Below are positions 32,668 to 41,202 of a stretch of 64,000 bases of DNA, piece by piece; positions within the stretch are counted from its first letter, which is position 1, and every line of letters starts with the position of its first letter. The DNA comes from Xenorhabdus ishibashii (GTDB lineage Bacteria > Pseudomonadota > Gammaproteobacteria > Enterobacterales > Enterobacteriaceae), in NCBI RefSeq assembly GCF_002632755.1, contig NZ_NJAK01000001.1:868001-932000 (forward strand). The letters are read 5' to 3'. Both the position numbers and the translations under genes were made by a program. The notes beneath the pieces are model-generated. The model did not search any database and had not been told where the DNA came from. It worked only from the letters and a program-made list of their open reading frames with translations.

Positions 32668-32925
32668 ATCCAATAATGGTGTATGTTTTTCTACTGGAGT
32701 TTGGGATTAGTTGCTTACTCTTCGTATTTCAGCAAAAGCTATCATTATTCATAATGACCGGATTCTACTCGTCAAATACAAACCTGTTCGTTAACGTACA
32801 ACCCGATGTTCTCACCAGTGGAAAAAATGGTAATTTCATAAAAATTAAGTAAATAAAGCTTAGCTAACAAAGATATTAATATGTTAATTTAAATAAAATG
32901 GTAGAAAATTAGTATAATAGAAATT

Positions 32926-33273
32926 ATGCAAAAAATTGCCTTATTCGCGTACATTCTAGTTCTGTTTAGTTTTACTCAACCAGCACAAGCGCTGTCTGAG
33001 AATGAAGCTGAGGATCTCGCCGATCTGACAGCCGTTTATCTCTATCTAAAACATGACTGCGGCTATAGACAAATCCCAGACTTTCAAATTAAGCGTACAA
33101 TTATCTATTTTGCTCAACGTAACAAATGGGATCTCAGTAACTACAATAACCAGTTAATGAAAGAATTAAATCAATTAGGTTACAACGATTTAAAGGAAAT
33201 CAACTTACCCCATGAGGTTAAATGCCGCTCTCTGGCAAAGAACTCACTCAGTCTGCTCTCGTATATAAAATAG
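32926..33273 (+). CDS. yacC: YacC family secreted protein
   Basis: Homologue of E. coli YacC, a small exported protein of unknown function located next to speE. It has a signal peptide (MQKIALFAYILVLFSFTQP, cut near AQA), then ALSENEAEDLADLTAVYLYL, DCGYRQIP, KWDLSNYN and the C-terminal CRSLAKNSLSLLSYIK, and keeps two cysteines (DCGY and KCRS). 115 residues, as in E. coli. A TATAAT box at 32913-32918 ends only seven bases before the ATG, hinting at a leaderless transcript. Confidence 0.9.
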   Translation: MQKIALFAYILVLFSFTQPAQALSENEAEDLADLTAVYLYLKHDCGYRQIPDFQIKRTIIYFAQRNKWDLSNYNNQLMKELNQLGYNDLKEINLPHEVKCRSLAKNSLSLLSYIK

Positions 33274-33391
33274 TGCTTTTTAAATAACTCCAGAGTTAGT
33301 TTAATGTTGAAACTAAGTGACAACCATGTGAACCATTGGCTACTATGTGCACCCAATACCGATGAATGTCACAATGGAGGAATAACGGAAC

Positions 33392-34255
33392 ATGTCACAA
33401 AAAGAAATTTGGTATGAAACATTGCATTCCAATTTCGGTCAGTATTTCGCAGTTGAAAACGTGCTTTATCACGATAAAACAGAGCATCAAGATTTAATTA
33501 TTTTTGAAAATACAGAACTAGGCCGCATCATGGCACTTGATGGTGTGGTTCAAACCACAGAGCGCGATGAGTTTATCTATCATGAAATGATGGCTCATGT
33601 ACCACTATTTGCCCACGGCCAAGCCAAAAAAGTGTTGATCATTGGCGGTGGTGATGGCGGGATGCTGCGTGAAGTTTGCCGTCATCACTATCTCGACAGT
33701 ATTACAATGGTCGAGATTGATGCTGGTGTAATCGAATTCTGCCACCAATATTTGCCAAACCATAACGCAGGTGCCTATAACGATCCCCGTTTCAAGTTGG
33801 TGATTGACGACGGTGTTAATTTTGTCAAAACCACATCTGAAAAATTTGATGTTATCATTTCTGACTGTACTGACCCTGATGGACCAGGTGAAAGCCTGTT
33901 TACTTCTGAATTTTATGCAGGCTGCGCTGCTTGCTTAAACGAAGGTGGCATTTTTGTTGCCCAAAATGGTGTCTGTTTTCTTCAACAGAATGAAGCTGTC
34001 AATAGCCATAAAAAGCTGAGCCACTATTTTACTGACAGTAGTTTTTATCAGGCAGCTATTCCAACTTATTACGGCGGGATCATGACGTTTGCATGGGCAA
34101 CCCAAAATTCTGCCTTGCGTCAGGTGCCTCTGACAATGCTGCAACAACGCTTTGAAGATGCGGCTATAACTTGCCGTTACTACACACCAGCCGTACATGC
34201 AGGAAGTTTTGCGCTGCCGCAATACTTGCTGAATGCACTATCTGAAAACCAATAA
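33392..34255 (+). CDS. speE: Spermidine synthase
   Basis: Transfers an aminopropyl group from decarboxylated SAM to putrescine. The family signature [18 protein letters not shown] is present, with [19 protein letters not shown] before it and [13 protein letters not shown] after it. 287 residues (E. coli 288). GGAGGAATAA precedes ATG 33392. It forms the speED pair with speD 27 bp downstream; its by-product methylthioadenosine is removed by MtnN. Confidence 0.98.
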   Translation: MSQKEIWYETLHSNFGQYFAVENVLYHDKTEHQDLIIFENTELGRIMALDGVVQTTERDEFIYHEMMAHVPLFAHGQAKKVLIIGGGDGGMLREVCRHHYLDSITMVEIDAGVIEFCHQYLPNHNAGAYNDPRFKLVIDDGVNFVKTTSEKFDVIISDCTDPDGPGESLFTSEFYAGCAACLNEGGIFVAQNGVCFLQQNEAVNSHKKLSHYFTDSSFYQAAIPTYYGGIMTFAWATQNSALRQVPLTMLQQRFEDAAITCRYYTPAVHAGSFALPQYLLNALSENQ

Positions 34256-34282
34256 TCTCCATTAACCGGGAGGTGAACTAAA

Positions 34283-35077
34283 TTGCGCAAACTGAAATTG
34301 CACGGCTTTAATAATCTAACAAAAAGCTTGAGTTTCTGTATTTATGACATCTGTTATGCAAAAACGAAGGCCGATCGCGACAGTTATATCGCGTACATTG
34401 ATGAACAATATAATGCAACCCGCCTGACTGAAATACTCAGTGAAACCTGTTCAATCATTGGTGCAAACATTCTTAATATTGCTCGCCAAGACTATGATCC
34501 CAAAGGAGCGAGCGTTACCATTCTGATTAGTGAAGAACCCATTGCTGTCAAACTGGTGGATAATACGGAAAACCCCGAACTATTCCCTGATTCTGTCGTC
34601 GCCCATTTGGATAAGAGCCATATTTGTGTACATACCTATCCAGAGAGCCATCCAGATGATGGTATATGTACCTTCAGGGCAGATATTGAAGTATCAACCT
34701 GCGGTGTTATTTCTCCCCTTAATGCCCTTAATTACCTGATTTATAAATTGGAATCTGACATTGTAACAATGGATTATCGCGTTCGTGGTTTTACCCGAGA
34801 TATTAATGGCGTAAAATACTACATTGACCATGAGATTAGCTCCATCCAGAATTATGTGACAGAAGAAATTCAATCTCAGTACCATATGATTGATGTGAAT
34901 ATTTTTCAGGAAAATCTCTTCCATACCAAAATGATGTTGAAAGAATTCGATCTGAATGAATATTTGTTCAATACCACAGCGGAAGAACTAAGTGAAACGG
35001 AAAAAATAGAAATCACCCGTTTACTCAAAAAAGAGATACAGGAAATCTATTACGGACGAAATTTACCCGATCTATAG
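34283..35077 (+). CDS. speD: S-adenosylmethionine decarboxylase proenzyme, TTG start
   Basis: Pyruvoyl enzyme that makes decarboxylated SAM for spermidine synthase. The self-cleavage Lys111-Ser112 site lies in [17 protein letters not shown], where Ser112 becomes the pyruvoyl group. 264 residues, identical length to E. coli. The start is TTG 34283, eight bases after a strong [25 protein letters not shown] follows exactly as in homologues, so no ATG start fits. Confidence 0.97.
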   Translation: MRKLKLHGFNNLTKSLSFCIYDICYAKTKADRDSYIAYIDEQYNATRLTEILSETCSIIGANILNIARQDYDPKGASVTILISEEPIAVKLVDNTENPELFPDSVVAHLDKSHICVHTYPESHPDDGICTFRADIEVSTCGVISPLNALNYLIYKLESDIVTMDYRVRGFTRDINGVKYYIDHEISSIQNYVTEEIQSQYHMIDVNIFQENLFHTKMMLKEFDLNEYLFNTTAEELSETEKIEITRLLKKEIQEIYYGRNLPDL

Positions 35078-35104
35078 ATAATTGTATTCGACCTGATCTA
35101 TCTG

Positions 35105-35140
35105 ACTGGCAGAATATCAATCTGCCAGTTATTCATTTTT
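35105..35140 (+). terminator. Rho-independent terminator of speED
   Basis: ACTGGCAGA and TCTGCCAGT form a perfect 9-bp stem with a seven-base loop, followed by TATTCATTTTT, 28 bp after the speD stop. The remaining 270 bp up to the MATE gene show no other feature. Confidence 0.82.
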
Positions 35141-35411
35141 ATCAAACATAGCATTCTTCATTTTAATGGCACATCTAACTCAGTATTTGTAATAATTTTA
35201 TCGCCATAAATTGGTTTGCCTTGTTGGCTCTTACAGTCGCTGTCATAGAATTATTACTGATGCCAATGCTAATGACTGATGTCATAAAGGGTAATAAAAC
35301 TACTAATACTATTCACTCATCAATAAACCCTGTAAAATCATCTATGCTTTTTCTGGGTATGCCACACCGTAAAAGACCATTCATCTAACTTCTAATAAAT
35401 AGGTTTTACTA

Positions 35412-36752
35412 ATGCATCAGTCTGATGTTGTTGATCGCTCTCTTTTTTCATTAAGCTGGCCGATTTTCATTGATATCTTTCTGCATATGGCGACGTTATT
35501 AATCAATACATACATGGTCAGCCATATTTCTTCTTCTTATCTTGCTGCTATGGGAGTGGGTAATCATGTTTTTGATCTCTTTATTACAATTTTTAACTTC
35601 ATCAGTGTAGGTTGCAGTGTTGTCATCGCACAATATCTGGGCTCAGGAAAACGCGATAAGGCGAGTCAGGCGATTCATATTTCCATCGCCTTTAATTTTG
35701 TGCTGGGTTTCGGTTGTGCTCTGATCACGGTGTTCTTCGGTTATAAAATCCTGCATATCATGAACCTGCCCGAAAATCTGATGGAAGATGGCTTTGCTTA
35801 TCTGCATATTCTTGGTATCTGTCTGATACCCGAAGCAATTTCGATTATTTTGGCAGCCTGCATGCGGGTTTATGGAAAGTCGAAATCGGCCATGTATGTC
35901 ACACTGATTGCCAACTTTCTTACCATTATCGGTAATATGATCGTGCTGTATGGGTTCTTTGGATTGCCTCAATATGGGCTTGAGGGCGTAGCGTGGTCTA
36001 CAGTATTTGGTCGTACTGTCGCTGTGATTTTGCTCTGTGGATTACTGTTTTGTGGTTTGAAGATCAAGTTCGAGCCTAAATTGCTCGTGAACTGGTCTAA
36101 AAATATGTTGAGTAAAATCCTGCATATCGGCTTGCCAGCCGCGGGTGAAAATTTTGTGTGGATCCTGCAATATATGACTGCACAGGCATTTATCGGCCTG
36201 ATGGGTGAAATGTCTCTGGCCGCGCAAACGCTGTACTTCCAACTATCTCTGTTCATTATGTTGTTTGGTATTTCTATCAGCATTGGCAACGAGATTATGG
36301 TTGGTCACCTTGTTGGGGCAAAACGTTTTGAAGATGCCTATCTTCGGGGGCTGAAAAGTCTGAAAATTGGTGTGATTGTTACAGTAGGCATCGTTTTGGC
36401 GTTCTGGATTTTCAGGGAGCCGCTTCTTTATGTCATGACGGAAGATCAGAAAATTGTTGAACTTCTTCTACCGTTATTCTTGCTCTCGGTCTTTTTGGAG
36501 CCAGGACGCACTTTCAACATTGTGATGGTTAATGCCCTACGTGCTTCTGGCGACGCCCGTTTTCCACTCTATACTGCGTTAATTTGTATGTGGGGAATAT
36601 CTATTCCTGTCGGATATTTTCTGGGAATTACCATGGGTATGGGTCTCCTGGGGATCTGGATAGGATTCTTCTGCGACGAGTGGATACGTGGATTAGTGAA
36701 CGCCTGGCGTTGGAAGTCTAAAAAATGGCAAACCAAGCGATTAGATGTCTAA
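35412..36752 (+). CDS. MATE-family multidrug/metabolite exporter
   Basis: Integral membrane antiporter, about 12 spans in two six-helix halves (446 residues). Family marks include the start SLFSLSWPIFIDIFLHMATL, NTYMVSHISSSYLAAMGVG, GCSVVIAQYLGSGKRDKAS in the first half and GLPAAGENFVWILQYMTAQA and IGNEIMVGHLVGAKRFEDAY in the second. It stands alone between two terminators, so it is monocistronic. The substrate cannot be told from sequence; relatives export drugs, or small metabolites next to biosynthetic clusters, but no such cluster is here. Confidence 0.9.
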   Translation: MHQSDVVDRSLFSLSWPIFIDIFLHMATLLINTYMVSHISSSYLAAMGVGNHVFDLFITIFNFISVGCSVVIAQYLGSGKRDKASQAIHISIAFNFVLGFGCALITVFFGYKILHIMNLPENLMEDGFAYLHILGICLIPEAISIILAACMRVYGKSKSAMYVTLIANFLTIIGNMIVLYGFFGLPQYGLEGVAWSTVFGRTVAVILLCGLLFCGLKIKFEPKLLVNWSKNMLSKILHIGLPAAGENFVWILQYMTAQAFIGLMGEMSLAAQTLYFQLSLFIMLFGISISIGNEIMVGHLVGAKRFEDAYLRGLKSLKIGVIVTVGIVLAFWIFREPLLYVMTEDQKIVELLLPLFLLSVFLEPGRTFNIVMVNALRASGDARFPLYTALICMWGISIPVGYFLGITMGMGLLGIWIGFFCDEWIRGLVNAWRWKSKKWQTKRLDV

Positions 36753-36781
36753 TTAAAAAATAACAGTAAAAATAAGTGTAA

Positions 36782-36811
36782 AAAATGCCGTAACTCTGCT
36801 TGCGGCATTTT
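36782..36811 (+). terminator. Rho-independent terminator after the MATE gene
   Basis: AAAATGCCG and CGGCATTTT pair over 9 bp around a 12-base loop; TAATTTC follows. It lies 29 bp after the stop codon. Confidence 0.8.
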
Positions 36812-37211
36812 AATTTCAGGGAAAACATAAAACGCCATTTTTTTATTTATTTGTAATCTCAAAATTTCAATGAAATATAATTTGATTTTATCAATAACAC
36901 GGTTCCATTCGTTTTTATTACCCCAAAACTATGGTAAATACAGGCAGACCAATTAGGTATTAATTTTCCTTTATTGTTCAGCGGAAAGCAGGATTAATCT
37001 ATGTATAACCCTACTTTACTAGTAAAAAATTCTAGATTAATCCCCTAAACTACCGCATAATATTAAGAATAAAAAGGATTTAATCCTGACAGGGTGTTTT
37101 CGACGCCTTTCTTTTTTGCACAATTTCCCTTTGCAATTTCTTCTTCATACAGAAGTTGTTCTCCTTGAAATCATTGACTATCAGCACACGATAATTCACT
37201 TACTAAAAGAT
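36812..37211. other. Long leader region upstream of the serine/cysteine importer
   Basis: 400 AT-rich bases without a convincing gene. A short palindrome AGGATTTAATCCT lies at 37075-37087, followed by GGTGTTTTCGACGCC (about 37093-37107) and CTTTCTTTTTT, which could be a weak leader hairpin with a T tract. The frame of the importer stays open through part of this region but lacks similarity there. Confidence 0.35.
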
Positions 37212-38537
37212 ATGAAAACAGAAACAAAAAACAATGATGTCACGTCACAGTTATCTCCATCCGCCAAACGCGCCAACATGACAGAAAAGGAATGGAAAAA
37301 AGCCATAAAATTCGACCATACCGATACCGGCTGGATCATTATGAGTATTGGCATGGCAATCGGAGCCGGAATTGTTTTCTTGCCTGTTCAGGTTGGATTG
37401 ATGGGATTGTGGGTTTTTCTGCTCTCTTCCATTATTGGCTATCCTGCCATGTATCTCTTTCAACGGCTCTTCATCAATACCCTTGCAGAGTCACCAGAAT
37501 GCAAAGATTATCCCAGTGTTATCAGCGGTTATCTTGGTAAAAACTGGGGCATTTTTCTAGGAGTACTCTACTTCATTATGTTGGTGATCTGGATGTTTGT
37601 TTATTCCATCGCTATAACCAATGACAGTGCTTCTTACTTGCAAACATTCGGAGTTACCGATGAATTAATGTCGAAAAATCCACTGTACGGGTTGGTATTA
37701 ATCTGTGTACTAGTCGCGATCTCTTCCCGCGGTGAAAAATTACTGTTCAAAATATCCAGCCTGATGGTCATAACAAAGTTATTTGTTATCGCGGCATTAG
37801 GATTTTCCATGATTGGTATGTGGCATCTTTACAATGTCGGAGCATTGCCTCCCCTAGGGCTATTGATCAAACAAGCCATCATCACGTTACCTTTTACGCT
37901 CACGTCTATCCTGTTTATACAAACACTTAGCCCAATGGTGATTTCTTATCGTAATCGGGAAAAAAACCGTGAAGTTGCCCGTTACAAGGCACTGCGAGCC
38001 ATGAACATTGCCTTTGGTATCCTGTTTTGTACGGTATTTTTCTATGCCATCTCTTTTACGCTGGCAATGGGACATGACGAAGCGCTCAAAGCCTATGAAC
38101 AGAATATTTCAGCACTAGCAATTGCTGCCCAGTTCTTTCCTGGCGGCTGGGTTATTGCCGTCAGTATTATGCTCAATGTCTTTGCCGTGATGACTGCCTT
38201 TTTTGGTGTTTATCTGGGTTTTCGCGAAGCCAGCCAAGGCATTGCCATCAATGTTCTTAGTCGCCTGATACCTGCCGAAAAAATCAATGAAAAATGGGTT
38301 CAAAGAGGCATTATCGTTTTTGCCATCTTATTGGCATGGAGTGCAATCCTCCTGAATGTCCCAGTATTAAGCTTTACTTCTATTTGTAGCCCAATATTTG
38401 GCATCGTTGGCTGCCTCATTCCGGCTTATTTGGTCTACAAAGTCCCTGGCCTGCGCCATTACAAAGGGATATCTCTTATCTTGATTATCTTTACTGGGAT
38501 CTTGCTATGCATTTCTCCTTTTCTGGCCTTCTCCTGA
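37212..38537 (+). CDS. dlsT: Serine/cysteine importer of the HAAAP family (DlsT/CyuP, YhaO)
   Basis: Inner-membrane amino acid:cation symporter. It is nearly colinear with E. coli YhaO, known as DlsT (D/L-serine) or CyuP (cysteine uptake): KRANMTEKEWKKAIKFDHTD, GWIIMSIGMAIGAGIVFLPV, ITNDSASYLQTFGVT, NAIITLPF-like segment QAIITLPFTLTSILFIQTLS and AFFGVYLGFREASQGI. About 11 spans; 441-442 residues from ATG 37212 (MKTETKNND), chosen because the 32 preceding codons are not homologous. In E. coli it is paired with cyuA (cysteine desulfidase); here it is single and followed by a terminator. Confidence 0.93.
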   Translation: MKTETKNNDVTSQLSPSAKRANMTEKEWKKAIKFDHTDTGWIIMSIGMAIGAGIVFLPVQVGLMGLWVFLLSSIIGYPAMYLFQRLFINTLAESPECKDYPSVISGYLGKNWGIFLGVLYFIMLVIWMFVYSIAITNDSASYLQTFGVTDELMSKNPLYGLVLICVLVAISSRGEKLLFKISSLMVITKLFVIAALGFSMIGMWHLYNVGALPPLGLLIKQAIITLPFTLTSILFIQTLSPMVISYRNREKNREVARYKALRAMNIAFGILFCTVFFYAISFTLAMGHDEALKAYEQNISALAIAAQFFPGGWVIAVSIMLNVFAVMTAFFGVYLGFREASQGIAINVLSRLIPAEKINEKWVQRGIIVFAILLAWSAILLNVPVLSFTSICSPIFGIVGCLIPAYLVYKVPGLRHYKGISLILIIFTGILLCISPFLAFS

Positions 38538-38608
38538 CATGGGTATAGTTAAAAGATCAGTGTTTAAGAACATCAATTACGATCAGTCTTACTATTAAGA
38601 TTTACTCA

Positions 38609-38658
38609 ATGCGCCATAAATCCTCGCCTCTCTGTTCGAGGATATAAGGCGCATTTTT
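38609..38658 (+). terminator. Strong nested terminator after the serine/cysteine importer
   Basis: An outer stem ATGCGCC/GGCGCAT encloses an inner stem ATCCTCG/CGAGGAT with a ten-base loop; TTTTT follows. It lies 71 bp after the stop and shields downstream accessory DNA from readthrough. Confidence 0.85.
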
Positions 38659-38684
38659 CGGTCATGTATTAAATGGTTAGTTAT

Positions 38685-39068
38685 GGTAGACTTCCCGATT
38701 TTTAGTGATAAAGATAAAGTATGGCTAAAGTTGACGTCTATTGTCGTTATTGTCACACATCAGAACAGGTCAAAGGGCATGGAAAAGGAAATGGCGGACA
38801 TCAGCGTTATCGCTGTTATGCCTGCTGCAAGGTTTTTCAGTTGGAATACACCTACCAAGCCTGCAAACCTGGCGTTAAAGCGCAGATTGTCGACATCGCG
38901 ATGAATAACGGAGGAATTCGTGACACCGCCCGGATCCTGAAAGTCGCCACCGCCACTGTCATGAAAACGTTAAAAACCTCACGCTCCGAAACGTAACGAC
39001 GTTGCCCCTTGCTGGAAATAATATTCAGCTTATCTGTGAAATAGATAAGCAATGGGAGCAGGCTAAAA
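38685..39068 (+). mobile_element. IS1-family remnant
   Basis: The left part of an IS1-like element: a GGTAG-type end (from 38685, GGTAGACTTCCCGATTTTT), an intact insA, and the first residues of insB in another frame (NNIQLICEIDKQWEQ near 39015-39060, matching the VIVCAEMDEQWG block of InsB). The DDE catalytic part of InsB is gone, so the element cannot transpose itself. The right boundary is approximate. Confidence 0.78.
38721..38996 (+). CDS. insA: IS1-family InsA protein
   Basis: 91 residues, the standard InsA length. It has the zinc-ribbon YCRYCHTSEQ...GGHQRYRCYACCKVFQLEYTY and a helix-turn-helix IVDIAMNNGGIRDTARILKV. InsA binds the element ends and represses transposition; the active transposase needs a frameshift into insB, which is deleted here. 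Start ATG 38721, 36 bp from the element end, as in IS1. Confidence 0.85.
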   Translation: MAKVDVYCRYCHTSEQVKGHGKGNGGHQRYRCYACCKVFQLEYTYQACKPGVKAQIVDIAMNNGGIRDTARILKVATATVMKTLKTSRSET

Positions 39069-39230
39069 TGGCGTCCGGAAGTTCTTGACCGCTACAATAA
39101 AGGAGCGGCTATGTCATTTCAACTCACCCTAAAAGTCGAGCATCGCGTTAGGATACGAATGGCATACTTTTTATCGTTCGTTTTTTGCGCTATTTTTTTC
39201 ATCATGCGTCGTTCATTACGGGGAATGGGT

Positions 39231-39327
39231 GGTAGGATAACCATAACTCAGTCCTTCTTTTTGCTTTTTTGTTTCTGGAAAATCCAAATTCGCAAAAATG
39301 GGACTGAGTTTCTTTGATACTCCTACC
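39231..39327. repeat. 97-bp MITE-like inverted-repeat element
   Basis: The two ends are long imperfect inverted repeats: left GGTAGGATAACCATAACTCA then GTCC, right (read inward) GGTAGGAGTATCAAAGAAAC then TCAGTCCC; TTTTTGC is also shared further in. No coding capacity. It looks like a miniature element or two close ends of a lost one. No clear target duplication is visible. It lies 63 bp upstream of the first glycine-rich gene. Confidence 0.6.
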
Positions 39328-39389
39328 ATTTTAAAAAGTCATTTAGATACGTTATTTCATATCGCTAATATTTTTTGGAGATGAATAAA

Positions 39390-39713
39390 GTGAAACTATA
39401 TAAATTAATTATCGCCGTTTCTATATTGAGTTTTCCTTTTCTATCCTTACAGGCTGAACCTACAAATCATTCCACTATGAAAACAAAAATAGCCAAAACT
39501 ACGAACCCTACTAATTGTGATGAATTAAATGGAGAAGCAGGTCAAAACGGCCAGAATGGAATACCAAGGAGTGATTGTATCAATGGAGGCAATGGCGGCA
39601 ATGGGGCTGAAGGCGGTGGGAATGGCGGACATGGAGGAAATGGAGGAGCTAATGGAGGTGCAGGTGGTAACGGAGGTGATGGAGGTGCCGGTGGTAGCGG
39701 TGATCGTAATTGA
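39390..39713 (+). CDS. Secreted glycine-rich protein, first of a tandem pair
   Basis: I start at GTG 39390 (MKLYKLIIAVSILSFPFL), nine bases after GGAG; an ATG at 39381 directly abuts the GGAG and is less likely. 107 residues. A Sec-type signal peptide (cut near LQA) is followed by a Thr/Lys segment, two cysteines 19 residues apart (NCDELN and RSDCING) and a C-terminal tail of GGNGG, GGHGG and GGDGG type repeats of only Gly, Asn, Ala, Asp, Ser and His. No family is recognised; such repeats occur in surface or secreted structural proteins and in glycine-rich microcins. The second ORF follows 16 bp downstream, suggesting an operon. Confidence 0.7.
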   Translation: MKLYKLIIAVSILSFPFLSLQAEPTNHSTMKTKIAKTTNPTNCDELNGEAGQNGQNGIPRSDCINGGNGGNGAEGGGNGGHGGNGGANGGAGGNGGDGGAGGSGDRN

Positions 39714-39729
39714 ATAGAAGGAGAACACT

Positions 39730-39984
39730 ATGAATTATTTCAAACTATTATTCGTCTTTATTTGCTCATTAACAATCGCCTCAGTATCAGCTTCAACCAA
39801 TTCATTCGAAAAGAGTACATCCCATAATAACGGCTATGTTCTCATTGCAAACGGAGGAAACGGAGGAAATGGTAATGGAGCCAATAATCCCTGAGGTAAT
39901 GGGGGGCAAGGAGGTCATGGAGGTCGCGGTGGTTCAAATGGTGGGCATGATGGGCATGATGGGCATGATGGGCATGATGGGTGA
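39730..39984 (+). pseudogene. Second secreted glycine-rich ORF, interrupted by in-frame TGA
   Basis: GAAGGAGAACACT precedes ATG 39730. The frame encodes a clear signal peptide (MNYFKLLFVFICSLTIASVS), then SNSFEKSTSH-like linker, ANGGNGGNGNGANNP, and a TGA at 39892-39894 (codon 55). The same frame then continues open and glycine-rich, GNGGQGGHGGRGGSNGG followed by four GHD units, to TGA 39982. Either the 54-residue product is made, or the gene was recently broken by a nonsense change. It shares the design but not the sequence of the ORF before it. Confidence 0.55.
39943..39978 (+). repeat. Four tandem 9-bp repeats
   Basis: GGGCATGAT is repeated four times without change in the 3' part of the second glycine-rich ORF, encoding Gly-His-Asp units. 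Being a multiple of three, copy number change would keep the frame. Confidence 0.85.
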
Positions 39985-40000
39985 TTTATATACTAACCAA

Positions 40001-40036
40001 ATAAACTATCACCAACTTAAGTTGGTGATAGTTTAT
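40001..40036. terminator. Perfect 36-bp palindrome after the glycine-rich pair
   Basis: ATAAACTATCACCAACTT is followed at once by its exact reverse complement (18 + 18 bp, no spacer). In RNA it would form a long hairpin with a CTTAAG tip, but no U tract follows. Its place 16 bp after the second glycine-rich frame suits a terminator; a binding or recombination site is possible. Confidence 0.6.
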
Positions 40037-41202
40037 GTCTGAATTCTTCTCTTAAGTAGCACAGTAACGTACCGTCACACTAATCATCAGAACAGCTACT
40101 ATGAATTTGATCATGAGAAATCTTATGTTCATATTTTCGATGGTTTATCATCCGAAGATGGTGCCTGAATATTATGTATGCATACATTAGAATTGTAAGC
40201 AGAAATCTCAGAAAATTCCGTCACTCTGATTTCTACCCAACAGACCAGTGAATTTATCGTCACTATTCCTTTCGAAATGTCACTACAGAAGATTATTGTG
40301 TTGTCCGAGATCTTTATATCACTACAATGCACGATAAAGTGATAGGGACTTTCATTGAGCGTAAGTACTATTTTTGATATTTAATCTAACTATTTAATAC
40401 ATGACCCATTTTTTCCATCTCATCAACTCTCCACAAAATCTACAGCATTCATTAAATAATTCTTTCAATGATGACACCATATTTAATTAATCATAAAAAA
40501 TATCTATTTAACTAAATTTAATAAATTGAATAAAAAGCAACCAGTTATCTGCATCCAACCAAAAAAATAATAAACAATATAAACTATAACTTTAGTTATT
40601 AAATTAACTAAAAATCGCCCTTTAGCCTAAAGTTATTCTATATATCATCCTTTACTATACCTTATAATATTTCATTTTAATCAAAAAAAACAAAATTTAT
40701 AAGAATAAAAAACCAATAAAAAATTAAAAATAAAATTTTATTTCAAATTTAACAAATAAAAGTTAATTTTCAATCAATAACAAGGCGTTATGCAAACAAT
40801 TTAGATAAATCATTTACTTTTTTCACTAAATGCAGTAAAAATACAATCTCAATACACCTAAATGGATTTTTAAAAGAATAAAAAACTAAAAAACAAACCA
40901 AGAAAAATGATTAGTTGTAAAGTTCAATAGAGTTGTTTTTATGTATGGAATTCTACTTATGATTGCCTCATTCTGTGTATCAGAATCACATAGCACGTAT
41001 TTATACGATTTCAATTAGCATTTTCATTAAAAATAAGACAAAAATAAGCAGCAAATTTTTTTATTTGCTGAATTCCAATTAATCCAATCTGGTATTTGGC
41101 CGATCATATTTAAAAAACACTAATGTTTTTGTTGTATTCAATTGGCTTAAATACTTTGCTATTCACAATTCATCTCTCTGATTTCATAGGAATGATAATT
41201 TC
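40037..41202. other. Long AT-rich non-coding region upstream of the recombinase
   Basis: About 1.17 kb with no frame of recognisable coding character; 40380-40920 is extremely AT-rich with many A and T tracts, typical of H-NS-bound acquired DNA or a regulatory switch. A CAGCAAAT/ATTTGCTG hairpin with a T6 loop is at 41049-41070 and an AAAAACA/TGTTTTT hairpin at 41113-41130. GTCACT is repeated at about 40219, 40259 and 40279. I found no convincing fim-like inverted repeat pair by eye. Confidence 0.5.

Noticed and set aside
32628..32852. 74-codon frame after the MarR gene
   Set aside because: It overlaps the end of the MarR gene, lacks a ribosome site and has no coding-like composition.
36812..37211. 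Extended N terminus of the serine/cysteine importer from 37116
   Set aside because: The 32 extra residues do not match any YhaO-type protein; ATG 37212 aligns with the family start.
39892..39894. TGA as a selenocysteine codon in the second glycine-rich ORF
   Set aside because: No stable SECIS-like stem-loop is evident directly after the TGA and the protein shows no redox context; a nonsense change or natural stop is simpler.
39580..39980. CRISPR-like repeats in the glycine-rich region
   Set aside because: The repeats are short GGNGG-coding units and a 9-bp tandem repeat in frame, without spacers or cas genes nearby.
40200..40352. Fragment reading ISENSVTLISTQQ then SEFIVTIPFEMS, resembling the end of a histidine kinase ATPase domain
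   Set aside because: Only about 47 codons bounded by stops, no N, G1 or G2 box visible; too little to call a remnant.
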